Positions 10,001-19,066 of a stretch of DNA of 64,000 nt are shown here, piece by piece. A program made the position numbers and the translations under genes. The stretch comes from Anaeromicropila populeti (GTDB taxonomy: Bacteria > Bacillota > Clostridia > Lachnospirales > Lachnospiraceae): the NCBI RefSeq assembly GCF_900112775.1, contig NZ_FOYZ01000002.1:186001-250000 (forward strand), read 5' to 3'. Within the stretch, counting starts at the first letter, position 1, and each line of letters opens with the position of its first letter. The notes beneath the pieces are model-generated. The model did not search any database, was not told the DNA's origin, and saw only the letters and a program-made list of their open reading frames with translations.

Positions 10001-10894
10001 ATCGGACAGGTGTTGGAAATCCACTTAAGTCTGGCTTCCAAAGTACTTGGCTTTAATGTTGCTACACCTGTATTTGATGGGGCAAACGAATTTGATATTA
10101 TGGATACGTTAGAGCTGGCAAATGATTATGTAAATACACCGTTAGAAGATTTTAAAGAAAAATATAAGGATGTATTAGATCCTGGATTAATGGAATATCT
10201 TATTGAAAACCAAGATTACCGGAAACAATGGGAAGGCGTTCCAATTAATCGGGATGGAAAAGTCCGTCTGCGTGATGGTAGAACAGGTGAGTATTTTGAT
10301 GGAGCAGTAACTGTTGGTTTCATGCATTATCTAAAACTTCACCACTTGGTTGATGATAAGATTCATGCTCGTTCTACAGGTCCTTATAGCTTAGTAACCC
10401 AACAGCCATTGGGTGGTAAGGCACAATTTGGTGGACAGCGTTTTGGTGAGATGGAAGTTTGGGCTTTGGAAGCATATGGTGCGGCATATACCTTACAGGA
10501 AATATTAACAGTAAAATCTGATGATGTTGTAGGTCGTGTAAAAACTTACGAGGCAATTATTAAAGGTGATAATATATCTGAGCCTGGTATACCAGAGTCC
10601 TTCAAGGTATTGTTAAAAGAGCTTCAGTCACTTGCACTAGATGTTACTGTGCTAGATGAGAATGGTGATGAAATTCCAATGACAGAAAGTGTTGAGTATG
10701 GCGATGAGGAATTAACACCATTAATTGAAGGGGATGATTCGTTCCGTTTTGATGAGGGCGACAGCTTTGAGAGTGCAGGATTCAGGGAATCTTCTGTAGA
10801 AGAACTGGATGATGAAATATTTGATGTATTTGAAGATGAGGCTAGTCCATTAGAATTGTCGGATGATGAATTGGATTTAGAGGATGATATATAA
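7046..10894 (+). CDS. rpoB: DNA-directed RNA polymerase subunit beta
   Basis: The 1282-residue beta subunit contains the conserved core, including the rifampicin-pocket stretch ([20 protein letters not shown]) and [18 protein letters not shown]. Downstream are the nucleotide-binding [11 protein letters not shown] region and the C-terminal clamp motif [20 protein letters not shown]. Beta and beta' form the catalytic cleft of the polymerase. The C terminus has a long acidic tail (about the last 60 residues, rich in Asp/Glu/Ser), a common lineage-specific extension. AAGGGGTGA precedes the ATG at suitable distance. rpoC follows after 50 bases in the same operon. Confidence 0.99.
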   Translation: MEKNRIRPVKVGNSVRMSFSRQKEVLEMPNLIEVQTDSYKWFLEEGLHEVFRDISPISDYSGHLSLEFVDFTLCTDDVKYSIEECKERDATYAAPLKVKVRLHNKESEEINEHDIFMGDLPLMTATGTFIINGAERVIVSQLVRSPGIYYAIGHDKIGKELYSCTVIPNRGAWLEYETDSNDIFYVRVDRNRKVPITVLIRALGVGSNSEITELFGEEIKILRSIEKDTSNDYESGLLELYKKLRPGEPLAVESAKSLIESMFFDPRRYDLAKVGRYKFNKKLAFKNRIVGCRLAEQAVDATTGEIYEEDTLITEEVAVNIQNSGVPFVWVQTEERKVKILSNQMVDLSAHVDIDKKEVGITEDVYYPVLKSLMDQYSDEEELKEAIVKNISELIPKHITREDIFASINYNIHLEYGVGNADDIDHLGNRRIRAVGELLQNQYRIGLSRMERVVRERMTTQDLEGVSPQSLINIKPVTAAVKEFFGSSQLSQFMDQNNPLGELTHKRRLSALGPGGLSRDRAGFEVRDVHYSHYGRMCPIETPEGPNIGLINSLATYARINEYGFIEAPYRKVDKSDPVNPRVTDEVVYLTADEEDKYVVAQANEALDEKGYFVGTNISGRYREETSEFQKNKIDLMDVSPKMVFSVATAMIPFLENDDANRALMGSNMQRQAVPLLVTEAPVVGTGMERKAAVDSGNCVLAVESGTVEKISSNEIIVREDSGNKRAYKLEKFGRSNQGTCMNQRPIINNGSRVEKGQVMADGPCTCNGEIALGKNPLIGFMTWEGYNYEDAVLLSERLVQEDVYTSVHINEYEAESRDTKLGPEEITRDVPGVGDDALKDLDERGIIRIGAEVRSGDILVGKVTPKGETELTAEERLLRAIFGEKAREVRDTSLRVPHGEFGIIVDAKVFTRENGDELSPGVNQTVRIYIAQKRKIQVGDKMAGRHGNKGVVSRVLPAEDMPFLPNGRPLDIVLNPLGVPSRMNIGQVLEIHLSLASKVLGFNVATPVFDGANEFDIMDTLELANDYVNTPLEDFKEKYKDVLDPGLMEYLIENQDYRKQWEGVPINRDGKVRLRDGRTGEYFDGAVTVGFMHYLKLHHLVDDKIHARSTGPYSLVTQQPLGGKAQFGGQRFGEMEVWALEAYGAAYTLQEILTVKSDDVVGRVKTYEAIIKGDNISEPGIPESFKVLLKELQSLALDVTVLDENGDEIPMTESVEYGDEELTPLIEGDDSFRFDEGDSFESAGFRESSVEELDDEIFDVFEDEASPLELSDDELDLEDDI

Positions 10895-10944
10895 AATTGG
10901 TCCTGAAAATTATTTGAATTTGGAAATGAAGGGAGCGCCAGATA

Positions 10945-13900
10945 ATGCCAGAAGTTAGCAGTAAACAAGAAGAGCAACAGCTATCATATGATAAAATAAA
11001 AATCGGCCTTGCTTCCCCGGAGAAGATACGGGAATGGTCAAGAGGTGAAGTGAAAAAACCAGAAACCATTAACTATAGAACACTTAAGCCAGAAAAAGAT
11101 GGTCTTTTCTGTGAGAAAATTTTTGGACCAAACAAAGACTGGGAATGTCATTGTGGTAAGTACAAAAAGATTCGTTATAAAGGTGTAGTTTGTGATCGCT
11201 GTGGTGTAGAAGTTACGAAAGCAAGTGTACGACGTGAAAGAATGGGTCATATCGAATTAGCAGCTCCGGTATCTCACATATGGTATTTTAAAGGAATACC
11301 TAGCCGTATGGGTCTAATCCTTGACTTATCACCAAGAACACTTGAGAAGGTGCTTTACTTTGCATCCTATATTGTATTAGAAAAGGGAGAGAGTGACCTG
11401 CAATATAAGCAGGTACTGAATGAAAGAGAATATCAGGAATCCCGCGAAAAATACGGAAACAAATTTAAAGTTGGAATGGGTGCAGAAGCGATTCAAGAAT
11501 TGCTGCAAGCGATTGACCTTGAAAAGGAATCTAAGGAACTGAAACAAGGTCTAAAAGAATCAACAGGCCAAAAGAGAGCTAGAATTATTAAAAGATTAGA
11601 AGTAGTAGAAGCATTCCGTGAATCAGGAAATAAGCCTGAGTGGATGATTATGACAGTAATCCCTGTAATTCCACCAGATTTACGTCCAATGGTTCAGTTA
11701 GACGGTGGTCGCTTTGCAACCTCTGATATGAATGATTTGTATAGAAGAATTATAAATAGAAATAACCGTCTGAAGCGTTTGCTTGAGTTAGGGGCGCCAG
11801 ACATTATTGTGCGTAATGAGAAAAGAATGCTTCAGGAAGCAGTAGATGCTTTGATTGATAATGGACGAAGAGGCCGTCCAGTTACAGGACCAGGAAATCG
11901 TGCGTTAAAATCGTTGTCTGATATGTTAAAGGGTAAGCAAGGTCGCTTCCGTCAAAACTTGCTTGGTAAACGTGTTGACTATTCAGGACGTTCCGTTATC
12001 GTAGTAGGACCAGAATTAAAGATTTATCAATGTGGTCTGCCAAAGGAAATGGCTATTGAATTATTTAAACCGTTTGTTATGAAGGAGCTTGTTTCTAAGG
12101 GAACTGCTCATAATATAAAGTCCGCAAAAAAAATGGTGGAAAGATTACAGTCTGAAGTATGGGATGTTTTAGAAGAGGTTATTAAAGAACATCCAGTTAT
12201 GCTGAACCGTGCGCCAACTCTTCACAGACTTGGTATTCAGGCTTTTGAGCCTACGCTAGTAGAGGGTAAGGCAATTAAGCTTCACCCACTGGTTTGTACG
12301 GCATTTAATGCCGACTTCGATGGGGATCAGATGGCGGTGCATTTGCCATTATCTGTAGAAGCGCAGGCAGAATGTAGATTTTTACTTCTTTCACCAAATA
12401 ACCTGCTGAAACCATCCGATGGTGGTCCGGTTGCGGTACCTTCACAGGATATGGTTCTTGGAATTTACTATTTGACACAAGAAAGACCAGGTGCCATGGG
12501 AGAAGGAAATTATTTTAAAAATGTAAATGAAGCAATTTTAGCATATGAAAATGGTTTCTTAACACTTCATTCCAGAATTAAGGTTAGAAGAACAGAGATG
12601 GATGAAGAAGGTACTATGATAACAAAAAATGTGGAAACTACATTAGGAAGATTTATTTTTAATGAGATTATTCCACAGGATCTTGGATTTGTGGATCGTA
12701 GTAAAACAGAAAACTTTATGCTTCCAGAAGTTGATTTTCATGTTGGTAAAAAACAGTTAAAGCAGATTCTTGAGAAATGTATCAATACACATGGTGCTAC
12801 AAAGACAGCTGAGACTTTAGATAATATTAAATCTCTTGGATACAAATATTCAACAAGAGCAGCCATGACAGTTTCTATTTCTGACATGACAGTACCAGCC
12901 AAAAAGAAAACTATTTTAGAGGAAGCAGAAAAAACAGTTGAACGAATTGCGAAAGATTTTCGTCGTGGTCTGACTACAGAAGAAGAACGTTATAAAGCTG
13001 TTATTGAAACATGGAAAGAGGCCGATGATGAAATTACGGAAGCGCTGTTATCTGGTTTAGATAAATATAATAATATTTATATGATGGCGGATTCTGGTGC
13101 CCGTGGTTCTGACAAGCAGATTAAGCAGTTAGCAGGTATGCGTGGTCTGATGGCCGATACATCAGGACGTACCATTGAGTTGCCGATTAAATCCAATTTC
13201 CGTGAGGGACTTGACGTTTTGGAATACTTTATTTCTGCTCATGGTGCACGTAAAGGTCTTTCTGATACAGCACTTCGTACAGCCGATTCAGGATATTTAA
13301 CTCGTCGTCTGGTAGATGTTTCACAAGATTTAATTATACGTGAGACAGATTGCTGTGAGGGAAAAGAAATTCCAGGTATGTGGATTAAGGCATTTACAGA
13401 TGGAAAAGAAGTGATTGAAAGCCTTCAGGAAAGAATTACAGGAAGATATTCCTGCAATACAATATGTGATGATAATGGTCAGGTGATTGTAAAAGCAAAT
13501 CATATGATTACGCCAAAGCGAGCAGCTAAGATTATGAATACAAAAGAACTAGTTGAAGCTGGTGATAAAGCACAAATAAAGATTCGTACTATTTTAACCT
13601 GTAGATCGCATATTGGAGTTTGTGCGAAATGCTATGGTGCAAATATGGCAACTGGTGAAGCTGTTCAGGTAGGTGAAGCAGTTGGAATTATTGCGGCACA
13701 GTCTATCGGAGAGCCAGGTACTCAGCTTACAATGCGTACTTTCCATACAGGTGGTGTTGCTGGTGACGATATTACACAGGGTCTTCCTCGTGTTGAAGAA
13801 CTTTTTGAGGCAAGAAAGCCAAAGGGACTTGCTATTATTGCAGAATTTGGCGGTACGGTTTCGATTAGTGATACGAAGAAGAAACGTGAAGTTATAGTGA

Positions 13901-14631
13901 CCAATAATGAAACAGCTGAGTCAAAGGCATATTTAATACCTTATGGTTCCAGAATCAAGGTTATGGATGGTCAGGTAATTGAAGCTGGTGATGAGTTAAC
14001 AGAAGGTAGTGTTAACCCACATGATATTTTGAAGATTAAAGGTGTTCGTGCCGTTCAGGATTATATGATTCAAGAAGTTCAGAGAGTTTATCGTTTACAA
14101 GGTGTAGAAATTAATGATAAGCATATTGAGGTAATTGTTCGACAGATGTTAAAGAAGGTTCGTATTGAGAACAATGGTGACTCTGAATTTTTACCTGGTA
14201 CCTTGGTAGATACGCTGGAGTATGATGATGAAATTGAGAGACTTACAGCAGAAGGAAAAGAAGCTCCTGATGGAAAGCAGACAATGCTTGGTATTACAAA
14301 AGCTTCCCTTGCTACTAATTCTTTCTTGTCCGCTGCATCTTTCCAGGAAACAACTAAGGTATTGACGGAAGCTGCTATTAAGGGGAAAGTAGATCCATTA
14401 ATTGGTCTGAAGGAAAATGTTATTATTGGTAAACTAATTCCTGCTGGTACCGGAATGAAGAGATACCGTTCGGTAAAATTGGATACCGATTTAGTAGAGG
14501 AAGAAGAACTGATGATTTCCGAGGATATTCTTGAAGATACCATGGATGAAGAAGTAGTAGTAGATTATGAGCAAGATGAAAAATTAGATGCATTCTTGGA
14601 ATTCGATGAGGATGAATTATTAAGTGAATAA
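10945..14631 (+). CDS. rpoC: DNA-directed RNA polymerase subunit beta'
   Basis: The 1228-residue beta' subunit. The N-terminal zinc ribbon has Cys68 and Cys70 paired with the later CDRC. The universal active-site loop [12 protein letters not shown] (near residue 455-466) supplies the three Asp that hold catalytic magnesium. The second zinc site is at [13 protein letters not shown], and the trigger-loop region [20 protein letters not shown] is intact. GGGAG sits 9 bases before the ATG. The C terminus is acidic, as in rpoB. No L7Ae-like (ybxF) gene follows it, unlike Bacillus and many Clostridia. Confidence 0.99.
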   Translation: MPEVSSKQEEQQLSYDKIKIGLASPEKIREWSRGEVKKPETINYRTLKPEKDGLFCEKIFGPNKDWECHCGKYKKIRYKGVVCDRCGVEVTKASVRRERMGHIELAAPVSHIWYFKGIPSRMGLILDLSPRTLEKVLYFASYIVLEKGESDLQYKQVLNEREYQESREKYGNKFKVGMGAEAIQELLQAIDLEKESKELKQGLKESTGQKRARIIKRLEVVEAFRESGNKPEWMIMTVIPVIPPDLRPMVQLDGGRFATSDMNDLYRRIINRNNRLKRLLELGAPDIIVRNEKRMLQEAVDALIDNGRRGRPVTGPGNRALKSLSDMLKGKQGRFRQNLLGKRVDYSGRSVIVVGPELKIYQCGLPKEMAIELFKPFVMKELVSKGTAHNIKSAKKMVERLQSEVWDVLEEVIKEHPVMLNRAPTLHRLGIQAFEPTLVEGKAIKLHPLVCTAFNADFDGDQMAVHLPLSVEAQAECRFLLLSPNNLLKPSDGGPVAVPSQDMVLGIYYLTQERPGAMGEGNYFKNVNEAILAYENGFLTLHSRIKVRRTEMDEEGTMITKNVETTLGRFIFNEIIPQDLGFVDRSKTENFMLPEVDFHVGKKQLKQILEKCINTHGATKTAETLDNIKSLGYKYSTRAAMTVSISDMTVPAKKKTILEEAEKTVERIAKDFRRGLTTEEERYKAVIETWKEADDEITEALLSGLDKYNNIYMMADSGARGSDKQIKQLAGMRGLMADTSGRTIELPIKSNFREGLDVLEYFISAHGARKGLSDTALRTADSGYLTRRLVDVSQDLIIRETDCCEGKEIPGMWIKAFTDGKEVIESLQERITGRYSCNTICDDNGQVIVKANHMITPKRAAKIMNTKELVEAGDKAQIKIRTILTCRSHIGVCAKCYGANMATGEAVQVGEAVGIIAAQSIGEPGTQLTMRTFHTGGVAGDDITQGLPRVEELFEARKPKGLAIIAEFGGTVSISDTKKKREVIVTNNETAESKAYLIPYGSRIKVMDGQVIEAGDELTEGSVNPHDILKIKGVRAVQDYMIQEVQRVYRLQGVEINDKHIEVIVRQMLKKVRIENNGDSEFLPGTLVDTLEYDDEIERLTAEGKEAPDGKQTMLGITKASLATNSFLSAASFQETTKVLTEAAIKGKVDPLIGLKENVIIGKLIPAGTGMKRYRSVKLDTDLVEEEELMISEDILEDTMDEEVVVDYEQDEKLDAFLEFDEDELLSE

Positions 14632-14639
14632 TAAAGTTG

Positions 14640-14675
14640 AGATTCTGTCTTTTTAATAAGACAGAATCTTTTTTG
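14640..14675 (+). terminator. Terminator of the rpoBC operon
   Basis: AGATTCTGTCT pairs with AGACAGAATCT around a short A/T loop, followed by a run of six T. It is a strong intrinsic terminator directly after rpoC. Confidence 0.92.
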
Positions 14676-14754
14676 ATCAATAAAACAATCATTTTGATAG
14701 ATGCAGTGTAATTTTTGCACGTTAGACATAATTGTCCCTCTATTTTATACAAAC

Positions 14755-14763
14755 TGGTATAAT
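14755..14763 (+). promoter_or_regulatory. Extended -10 promoter of the PixA-like gene
   Basis: TG at 14755-14756 precedes a perfect TATAAT (14758-14763). The nearest -35-like element, TTGTCC at 14732-14737, is at 20 bases, so the promoter would depend on the extended -10. Confidence 0.55.
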
Positions 14764-14794
14764 CCAATTATTGAAAAAAAGGAGGATACATAGA

Positions 14795-15193
14795 ATGAAA
14801 TCAGTTAGCGTTTTAGTAGTAGTAGATGTTGAAGCAGCTTTAGCAAGTAATGATCTTCAATCTCACCTGTATATGGTAGATACCAATGGAAAGTTAGGTT
14901 CTTACAATGAGGGCGGTAATGAATTAGTAACAGCTTGTTATGATACACAGACAATTTATTGGAGAGTTGAGTCTGTTGATCCAGACGGCGATGTAGCAAT
15001 TTCAGAATTTACAGGACAAATGGTAAATGACAGAGTATGTATGCCAAAGAAAGAGGTTGATGATCCAGAAGTGTGGAAGGGAGTTGTGGAAACCCAAGGT
15101 GAAGGTGGTTCATATCAATACTCCATGACACTTCAATTTGATGGAGGCGTTACATTAAGCTTTGATCCATGGATTAGTGTTACAGTAGAATAA
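14795..15193 (+). CDS. PixA/AidA-like inclusion-body family protein
   Basis: A 132-residue soluble protein. The N terminus MKSVSVLVVVDVEAAL, the stretch YMVDTNGKLGSYNEG, a central W-V-DPDG pattern and the C-terminal FDPWISV resemble the AidA/PixA family, known from Xenorhabdus inclusion bodies and plant-associated bacteria. Its biochemical role is not established. The frame is open further upstream, but ATG at 14795 follows GGAGG at 14781 at normal distance and lies downstream of the promoter. It is a single-gene unit between two terminators and the first gene of the block that splits rpoC from rpsL. Confidence 0.5.
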   Translation: MKSVSVLVVVDVEAALASNDLQSHLYMVDTNGKLGSYNEGGNELVTACYDTQTIYWRVESVDPDGDVAISEFTGQMVNDRVCMPKKEVDDPEVWKGVVETQGEGGSYQYSMTLQFDGGVTLSFDPWISVTVE

Positions 15194-15211
15194 TCTTATA
15201 TATATAAAGAC

Positions 15212-15248
15212 GAAGGCATCTGCTATTACAATAGTAGGTGTCTTTTTT
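15212..15248 (+). terminator. Terminator after the PixA-like gene
   Basis: GGCATCTGCTATT pairs, with mismatches, with AATAGTAGGTGTC across an ACA loop, then six T. Confidence 0.85.
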
Positions 15249-15318
15249 ATGTGAAAAGAAATTGCTCCGACTGAACAAGTTTTTTCTATTTATAATAAGA
15301 AACTTTCGCAGATTTTCG

Positions 15319-15347
15319 TTGACAGCAGAAAATAGGGAATTTAAAAT
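15319..15347 (+). promoter_or_regulatory. SigA promoter of the cellulase gene
   Basis: TTGACA (15319-15324), a 17-base spacer and TAAAAT (15342-15347), about 30 bases before the ATG. Confidence 0.65.
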
Positions 15348-15380
15348 GGTTTATATATCGTTGAGAGGAGGAAAGGGATA

Positions 15381-17639
15381 ATGAAGAGAGGGCTATTTAT
15401 TATATTAGCGGCAGTCATGTTGTGTGTGTGTGGCTGTAATGCAAAGAATAAGGAGGAAAGTAATCAGGAAGTAATAAAAAGTGTGGAAACAGAAGAGGCA
15501 GTAGAGTTAGTGACAGAAGAAGCTGAGGAAGAAGAAATGGATACAAAGTTAATTGAAAATGGTGATTTTGAAATGCCCAATGAAAATCCAGAAGCATGGA
15601 AGGTATATATGCAGGATGGGGCAGGGGTATTTACAGTAAAGGATCAGCAGGGAGTACTGACAATATCAACAACAGGAAACGTTAACTACGGGGTACAGTT
15701 ATTTCAGGATGTTGGAGAACTGGTTCAGGGAGGTGTTTACAGATTACAATTTGATATTTGTGCGAGCACAGAAAGAACAATTGAATATAGGGTGCAGATA
15801 AATGGTGGCGATTACCATGCTTATGCAGGAAAAGAAAAGCTGGGATTAAAGACAGAAATGGTAACAGAATCATTGGAATTTACTATGAATGAAGCGACAG
15901 ACCCTGCACCGCGCCTGGTTTTCAATTGTGGGAAATTTGATGGTACAGAAGGAATTGGAGAACATAAAATTTATATTGATAATGTATCTTTAGAATTGAT
16001 AGATGATTCAAACATTGTGAAAGTAGAAGCAGAGGAAAGCACGCTGCTTGATATTAACTTGGATCAGGTGGGATATCAGTTATCTGCTCAGAAGACAGCG
16101 ATATTTCGAGGAGATTCAATGGATGAAACATTCGATGTTGTGAATAAGGATACAAATAAAATTGTGTATACAGGAAATATTGTAGGCGAAAAAATGAATT
16201 TCACCGCGGATGAAAAAAATTATTATGGAGATTTTAGTGTTGTTACAGAAGCAGGTACCTATTTTATTCAAACAAAAAACCATGGAACATCTTACGATTT
16301 TAAAATAGGAGACAGCATATATGAAGACGCATACATAGACGTAGTAAAGATGTTATATCTGCAAAGATGCGGGTGTGAACTGGAAGAAAAATATGCGGGA
16401 AGGTTTGCTCATAGTGCATGTCATACGAGTGAAGCAGTTATTTATGGAACAGATAAAAAAATTGATGTAACTGGGGGATGGCATGATGCAGGAGATTATG
16501 GAAGATATGTTGTGGCAGGAGCAAAGGCGGTAAACGATTTGCTTTTAGCAGTGGAATATACCGATGCATCGAAAAATGACAGCATAGGAATACCAGAAAG
16601 CGGAAATGGAGTTCCTGATCTTTTAGATGAAGTTCGATATGAACTGGAATGGATGCTTAAAATGCAGGACGCAGAATCAGGAGGAGTATATCATAAGGTT
16701 ACATGTGCCAGTTTTCCAGGAGATACTGTTTTACCACAAGATGAAACAGAAGAACTAATTGTATCGCCAATCTCGTTAACAGCAACCTATGATTTTGCAG
16801 CTGTTATGGCAAAGGCAAGTACGATGTACAAGGAATACGATAATGATTTTGCTGAAAAGTGCCTGAAACAGGCAAAAAGAGCTATGGAATATGCAGAGAC
16901 GACAGATAATAAGAGTGGTTTTAAAAATCCGCAGGGCGTTTCAACAGGTGAGTATGGTGACTCAACGACACGAGATGAGAGATACTGGGCTGCTGCTGAG
17001 TTATACAAGGTAACAGGGAGTACAGAGTATCTTGAATTGGTTGAAGCAATAGTAAAAAATGAAATACCAACAGGCTTTGGCTGGCAGTCGGTGGGTGGTT
17101 ATGGCACATATGCCGTTTTGTCCTATAAGCCAGCAGAAGGACTTGAGGTTTATAAGCAGCTAAAGGAAGCGTTTATAAAAGAAGCAGATCAACTTGTTGA
17201 AAAATCAAAAAGTGATGGGTATTTTATTTCACTGGGCAATGAGTATGTATGGGGAAGTAATCTAGATGTGGCAAGTAATGCAATGATAATGTTGTTAGCA
17301 AACAGGCTGGAGCCAAAAGAGGATTATGTGGTTTATGCCAGAGAACATCTGCATTACTGTTTTGGGGCAAATCCATTGTCGATTAGTTATGTTACAGGCT
17401 ATGGAACTGTGTCACCAGTTCATGTACATCATAGACCATCAGCTGCGTTAGAAGAAACTATGAAAGGAATGTTGGTGGGAGGACCCAATAAAGATTTTGG
17501 TGATCCATACGCAGCGGCTGTTTTAAAGGATGCACCTCCGGCAATGTGTTATGTAGATAATCATGCCAGCTACTCCACCAATGAAGTTACTATATACTGG
17601 AACTCACCATTGATTTTTGTTATGAGTGAGTTAAAGTAG
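15381..17639 (+). CDS. GH9 endoglucanase lipoprotein with N-terminal CBM
   Basis: A 752-residue cell-surface cellulase. A lipoprotein signal ends in the lipobox LCVCGC (about residues 14-19). An acidic linker is followed by a CBM4/9-like carbohydrate-binding module (about 54-208), an Ig-like cellulase N-domain (about 222-313) and a GH9 catalytic domain (about 318-752). The catalytic Asp pair sits in GGWHDAGDYGRY (Asp369, Asp372), and the proton-donor Glu735 is in NEVTIYWNSPLIF. The substrate-site motif HHRPSA is also present. The enzyme should hydrolyse beta-1,4-glucans outside the cell. It is a single-gene unit with its own promoter and AGAGGAGG. Anchoring as a lipoprotein without dockerin suggests a non-cellulosomal, cell-bound enzyme. 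Confidence 0.92.
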   Translation: MKRGLFIILAAVMLCVCGCNAKNKEESNQEVIKSVETEEAVELVTEEAEEEEMDTKLIENGDFEMPNENPEAWKVYMQDGAGVFTVKDQQGVLTISTTGNVNYGVQLFQDVGELVQGGVYRLQFDICASTERTIEYRVQINGGDYHAYAGKEKLGLKTEMVTESLEFTMNEATDPAPRLVFNCGKFDGTEGIGEHKIYIDNVSLELIDDSNIVKVEAEESTLLDINLDQVGYQLSAQKTAIFRGDSMDETFDVVNKDTNKIVYTGNIVGEKMNFTADEKNYYGDFSVVTEAGTYFIQTKNHGTSYDFKIGDSIYEDAYIDVVKMLYLQRCGCELEEKYAGRFAHSACHTSEAVIYGTDKKIDVTGGWHDAGDYGRYVVAGAKAVNDLLLAVEYTDASKNDSIGIPESGNGVPDLLDEVRYELEWMLKMQDAESGGVYHKVTCASFPGDTVLPQDETEELIVSPISLTATYDFAAVMAKASTMYKEYDNDFAEKCLKQAKRAMEYAETTDNKSGFKNPQGVSTGEYGDSTTRDERYWAAAELYKVTGSTEYLELVEAIVKNEIPTGFGWQSVGGYGTYAVLSYKPAEGLEVYKQLKEAFIKEADQLVEKSKSDGYFISLGNEYVWGSNLDVASNAMIMLLANRLEPKEDYVVYAREHLHYCFGANPLSISYVTGYGTVSPVHVHHRPSAALEETMKGMLVGGPNKDFGDPYAAAVLKDAPPAMCYVDNHASYSTNEVTIYWNSPLIFVMSELK

Positions 17640-17652
17640 GAATGCTATTGTA

Positions 17653-17707
17653 GAACTCTATAGCTTGCAATAAAACAAAGTATTGTGTAAAATGGGCTAT
17701 AGAGTTC
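17653..17707 (+). terminator. Long inverted repeat after the cellulase gene
   Basis: GAACTCTATAGC (17653-17664) and GCTATAGAGTTC (17696-17707) are exactly complementary over 12 bases. An inner imperfect pair, TTGCAATA with TATTGTGTAA, would extend the hairpin. No T-run follows, so termination is uncertain. It could also act as an mRNA 3'-end stabiliser. Confidence 0.5.
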
Positions 17708-17727
17708 AAATGCTTAATCTTATCGCG

Positions 17728-17756
17728 TTGACATTTGTAGTAAATTCAAGTATAAT
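17728..17756 (+). promoter_or_regulatory. Consensus SigA promoter of the riboswitch operon
   Basis: TTGACA (17728-17733) and TATAAT (17751-17756) are both perfect with a 17-base spacer. Transcription should start about 20-25 bases before the riboswitch. Confidence 0.88.
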
Positions 17757-17778
17757 AATTTAACAATACAACAAATAA

Positions 17779-17856
17779 AGTTTGGGCAAACTTATCGAAA
17801 GATAAGGACGCAAAGCCATGGGTCTAAAGAATTTTCAATGATTGCCAGGTTGCTAT
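17779..17856 (+). ncRNA. Cyclic-di-GMP-I (GEMM) riboswitch
   Basis: The aptamer shows the class I hallmarks in order: GGGCAAAC, a GAAA-capped stem (CTTATC/GATAAG), the invariant GGACGCAAAGCC, ATGGGTCTAAAG, then GATTGCCAGGTTGCT, where the GCCAGG tetraloop-receptor strand and P1 close. These match the known c-di-GMP-I consensus. An intrinsic terminator follows within 10 bases, so control is probably by termination. Downstream lies a c-di-GMP enzyme, which makes direct feedback on second-messenger turnover likely. Whether ligand turns expression on or off cannot be read with confidence. Confidence 0.9.
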
Positions 17857-17862
17857 CTTGTG

Positions 17863-17891
17863 AAAGTACCGAAGCCTTCAGTACTTTTTTT
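17863..17891 (+). terminator. Riboswitch expression-platform terminator
   Basis: AAAGTAC pairs with GTACTTT, with GAA/TTC inside, followed by a run of T. It lies 76 bases upstream of the first ORF, so it is an attenuator of the operon and not the end of a gene. Confidence 0.8.
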
Positions 17892-17968
17892 ATTTGACTT
17901 GAAATGATTCTGCAACATGTATTAGAAAGCAGCGGCTGCCGAATTTTATAAGAAAATAGGAGGGTATT

Positions 17969-19066
17969 ATGAATCGCTGTAAGGTTATATCCCTGCTGCT
18001 GGTTTTTATTATAGTAGTCACAGGGTGTAGTTTTGGTGATTGGGACTTCGGGGAAAATGCAGGTGAAAAAAAGGAAGAACAAGAAGAGATCGAATTATCA
18101 GAAGAAGGAAACAGCATGCCAGAGAAAACTTTTAAGATATTACATATTATGAGCTACCAGATGTCGTGGGAATGGACAGAAAGCCAGTTTAAGGGGTTTC
18201 AGGATGCTATGGCAGACGTTAATGTGGATTATGAAGTGTTTTCTCTTGATGCCAAGAATAAAAGCACAAAAGCATGGATGGAAAAAGCAGGAGAAGAGGC
18301 AAGAAATAAAATTCAGGAATTAAAGCCTGATTTGGTTTATACCAGCGATGAGGAAGCACTAGATTATGTAACAAAGTATTTTGTCAATACGGAAACACCA
18401 TTTGTATTTAGTGGTGTGAATGAGGTAAAGAAGCAGTATGGATTTGAAGCAGCAGATAATATTACAGGGGTTTTAGAGTTAGAACATTTTGCAAGTAGTG
18501 TAGAGCTGTTTAAAATGATAGTTGGAGATGTGAAAAAGATTATAGTGGTTTTTGATACTTCCTCAATTTGGGAAGCATCTAGAAAAAGAATGAAGGAACA
18601 GGCAAGGGAATTTCCTGAGATAGAGTTTACTTTTTTAGAACCAATTAAAACATATAAGGAATATAAAGAAATTGTGAAAGAAAATGAAGGAAAGGTAGAT
18701 GGTATGTGCCTGGCTGGCATTTATGAATTTAAGGATGATAGTGGTGAGAATGTTCCTTATGAAGAGGTTTTAAAGTGGACAGGAGAGAACAGCTCGATAC
18801 CGGATTTTTCCTTTTGGATAGATAGCATTAATTATGGGACACTTTGCGGGACAATTATTTCAGGTTATGAACAGGGATTTGCAGCTGGCAAAATGGCTAA
18901 GGAAATTTTAGTGAATGGTAAAACACCTTCTGATTTTCCTATGACGCCAACAGAAAAGGGGGTAGCAGCAATTAATCTGAAAAGGGCAAATGATTTGAAT
19001 CTGGATATTGATAGTAAAACCTTATTAAGTTCAACTGTAATAAATAAATATTATTGGGAGGAATAA
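17969..19066 (+). CDS. ABC-type substrate-binding lipoprotein (signalling partner candidate)
   Basis: A 365-residue lipoprotein with lipobox VTGC (Cys20), an acidic linker, then a two-lobed periplasmic-binding fold resembling the ABC_sub_bind (PF04392) group: KILHIMSY, LKPDLVYT, PFVFSGVNE and a C-terminal GYEQGFAAGKMAKEIL. There are no permease or ATPase genes beside it. Its stop codon abuts the start of a membrane GGDEF-EAL protein, so it probably presents a ligand to that receptor and does not feed a transporter; this is inference. AGGAGG precedes the ATG. Expression is under the c-di-GMP riboswitch. Confidence 0.75.
   Translation: MNRCKVISLLLVFIIVVTGCSFGDWDFGENAGEKKEEQEEIELSEEGNSMPEKTFKILHIMSYQMSWEWTESQFKGFQDAMADVNVDYEVFSLDAKNKSTKAWMEKAGEEARNKIQELKPDLVYTSDEEALDYVTKYFVNTETPFVFSGVNEVKKQYGFEAADNITGVLELEHFASSVELFKMIVGDVKKIIVVFDTSSIWEASRKRMKEQAREFPEIEFTFLEPIKTYKEYKEIVKENEGKVDGMCLAGIYEFKDDSGENVPYEEVLKWTGENSSIPDFSFWIDSINYGTLCGTIISGYEQGFAAGKMAKEILVNGKTPSDFPMTPTEKGVAAINLKRANDLNLDIDSKTLLSSTVINKYYWEE

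Noticed and set aside
14088-14543. Open frame of 151 codons opposite the end of rpoC
   Set aside because: Ser-rich translation typical of the antisense of acidic coding sequence; rpoC is certain here.
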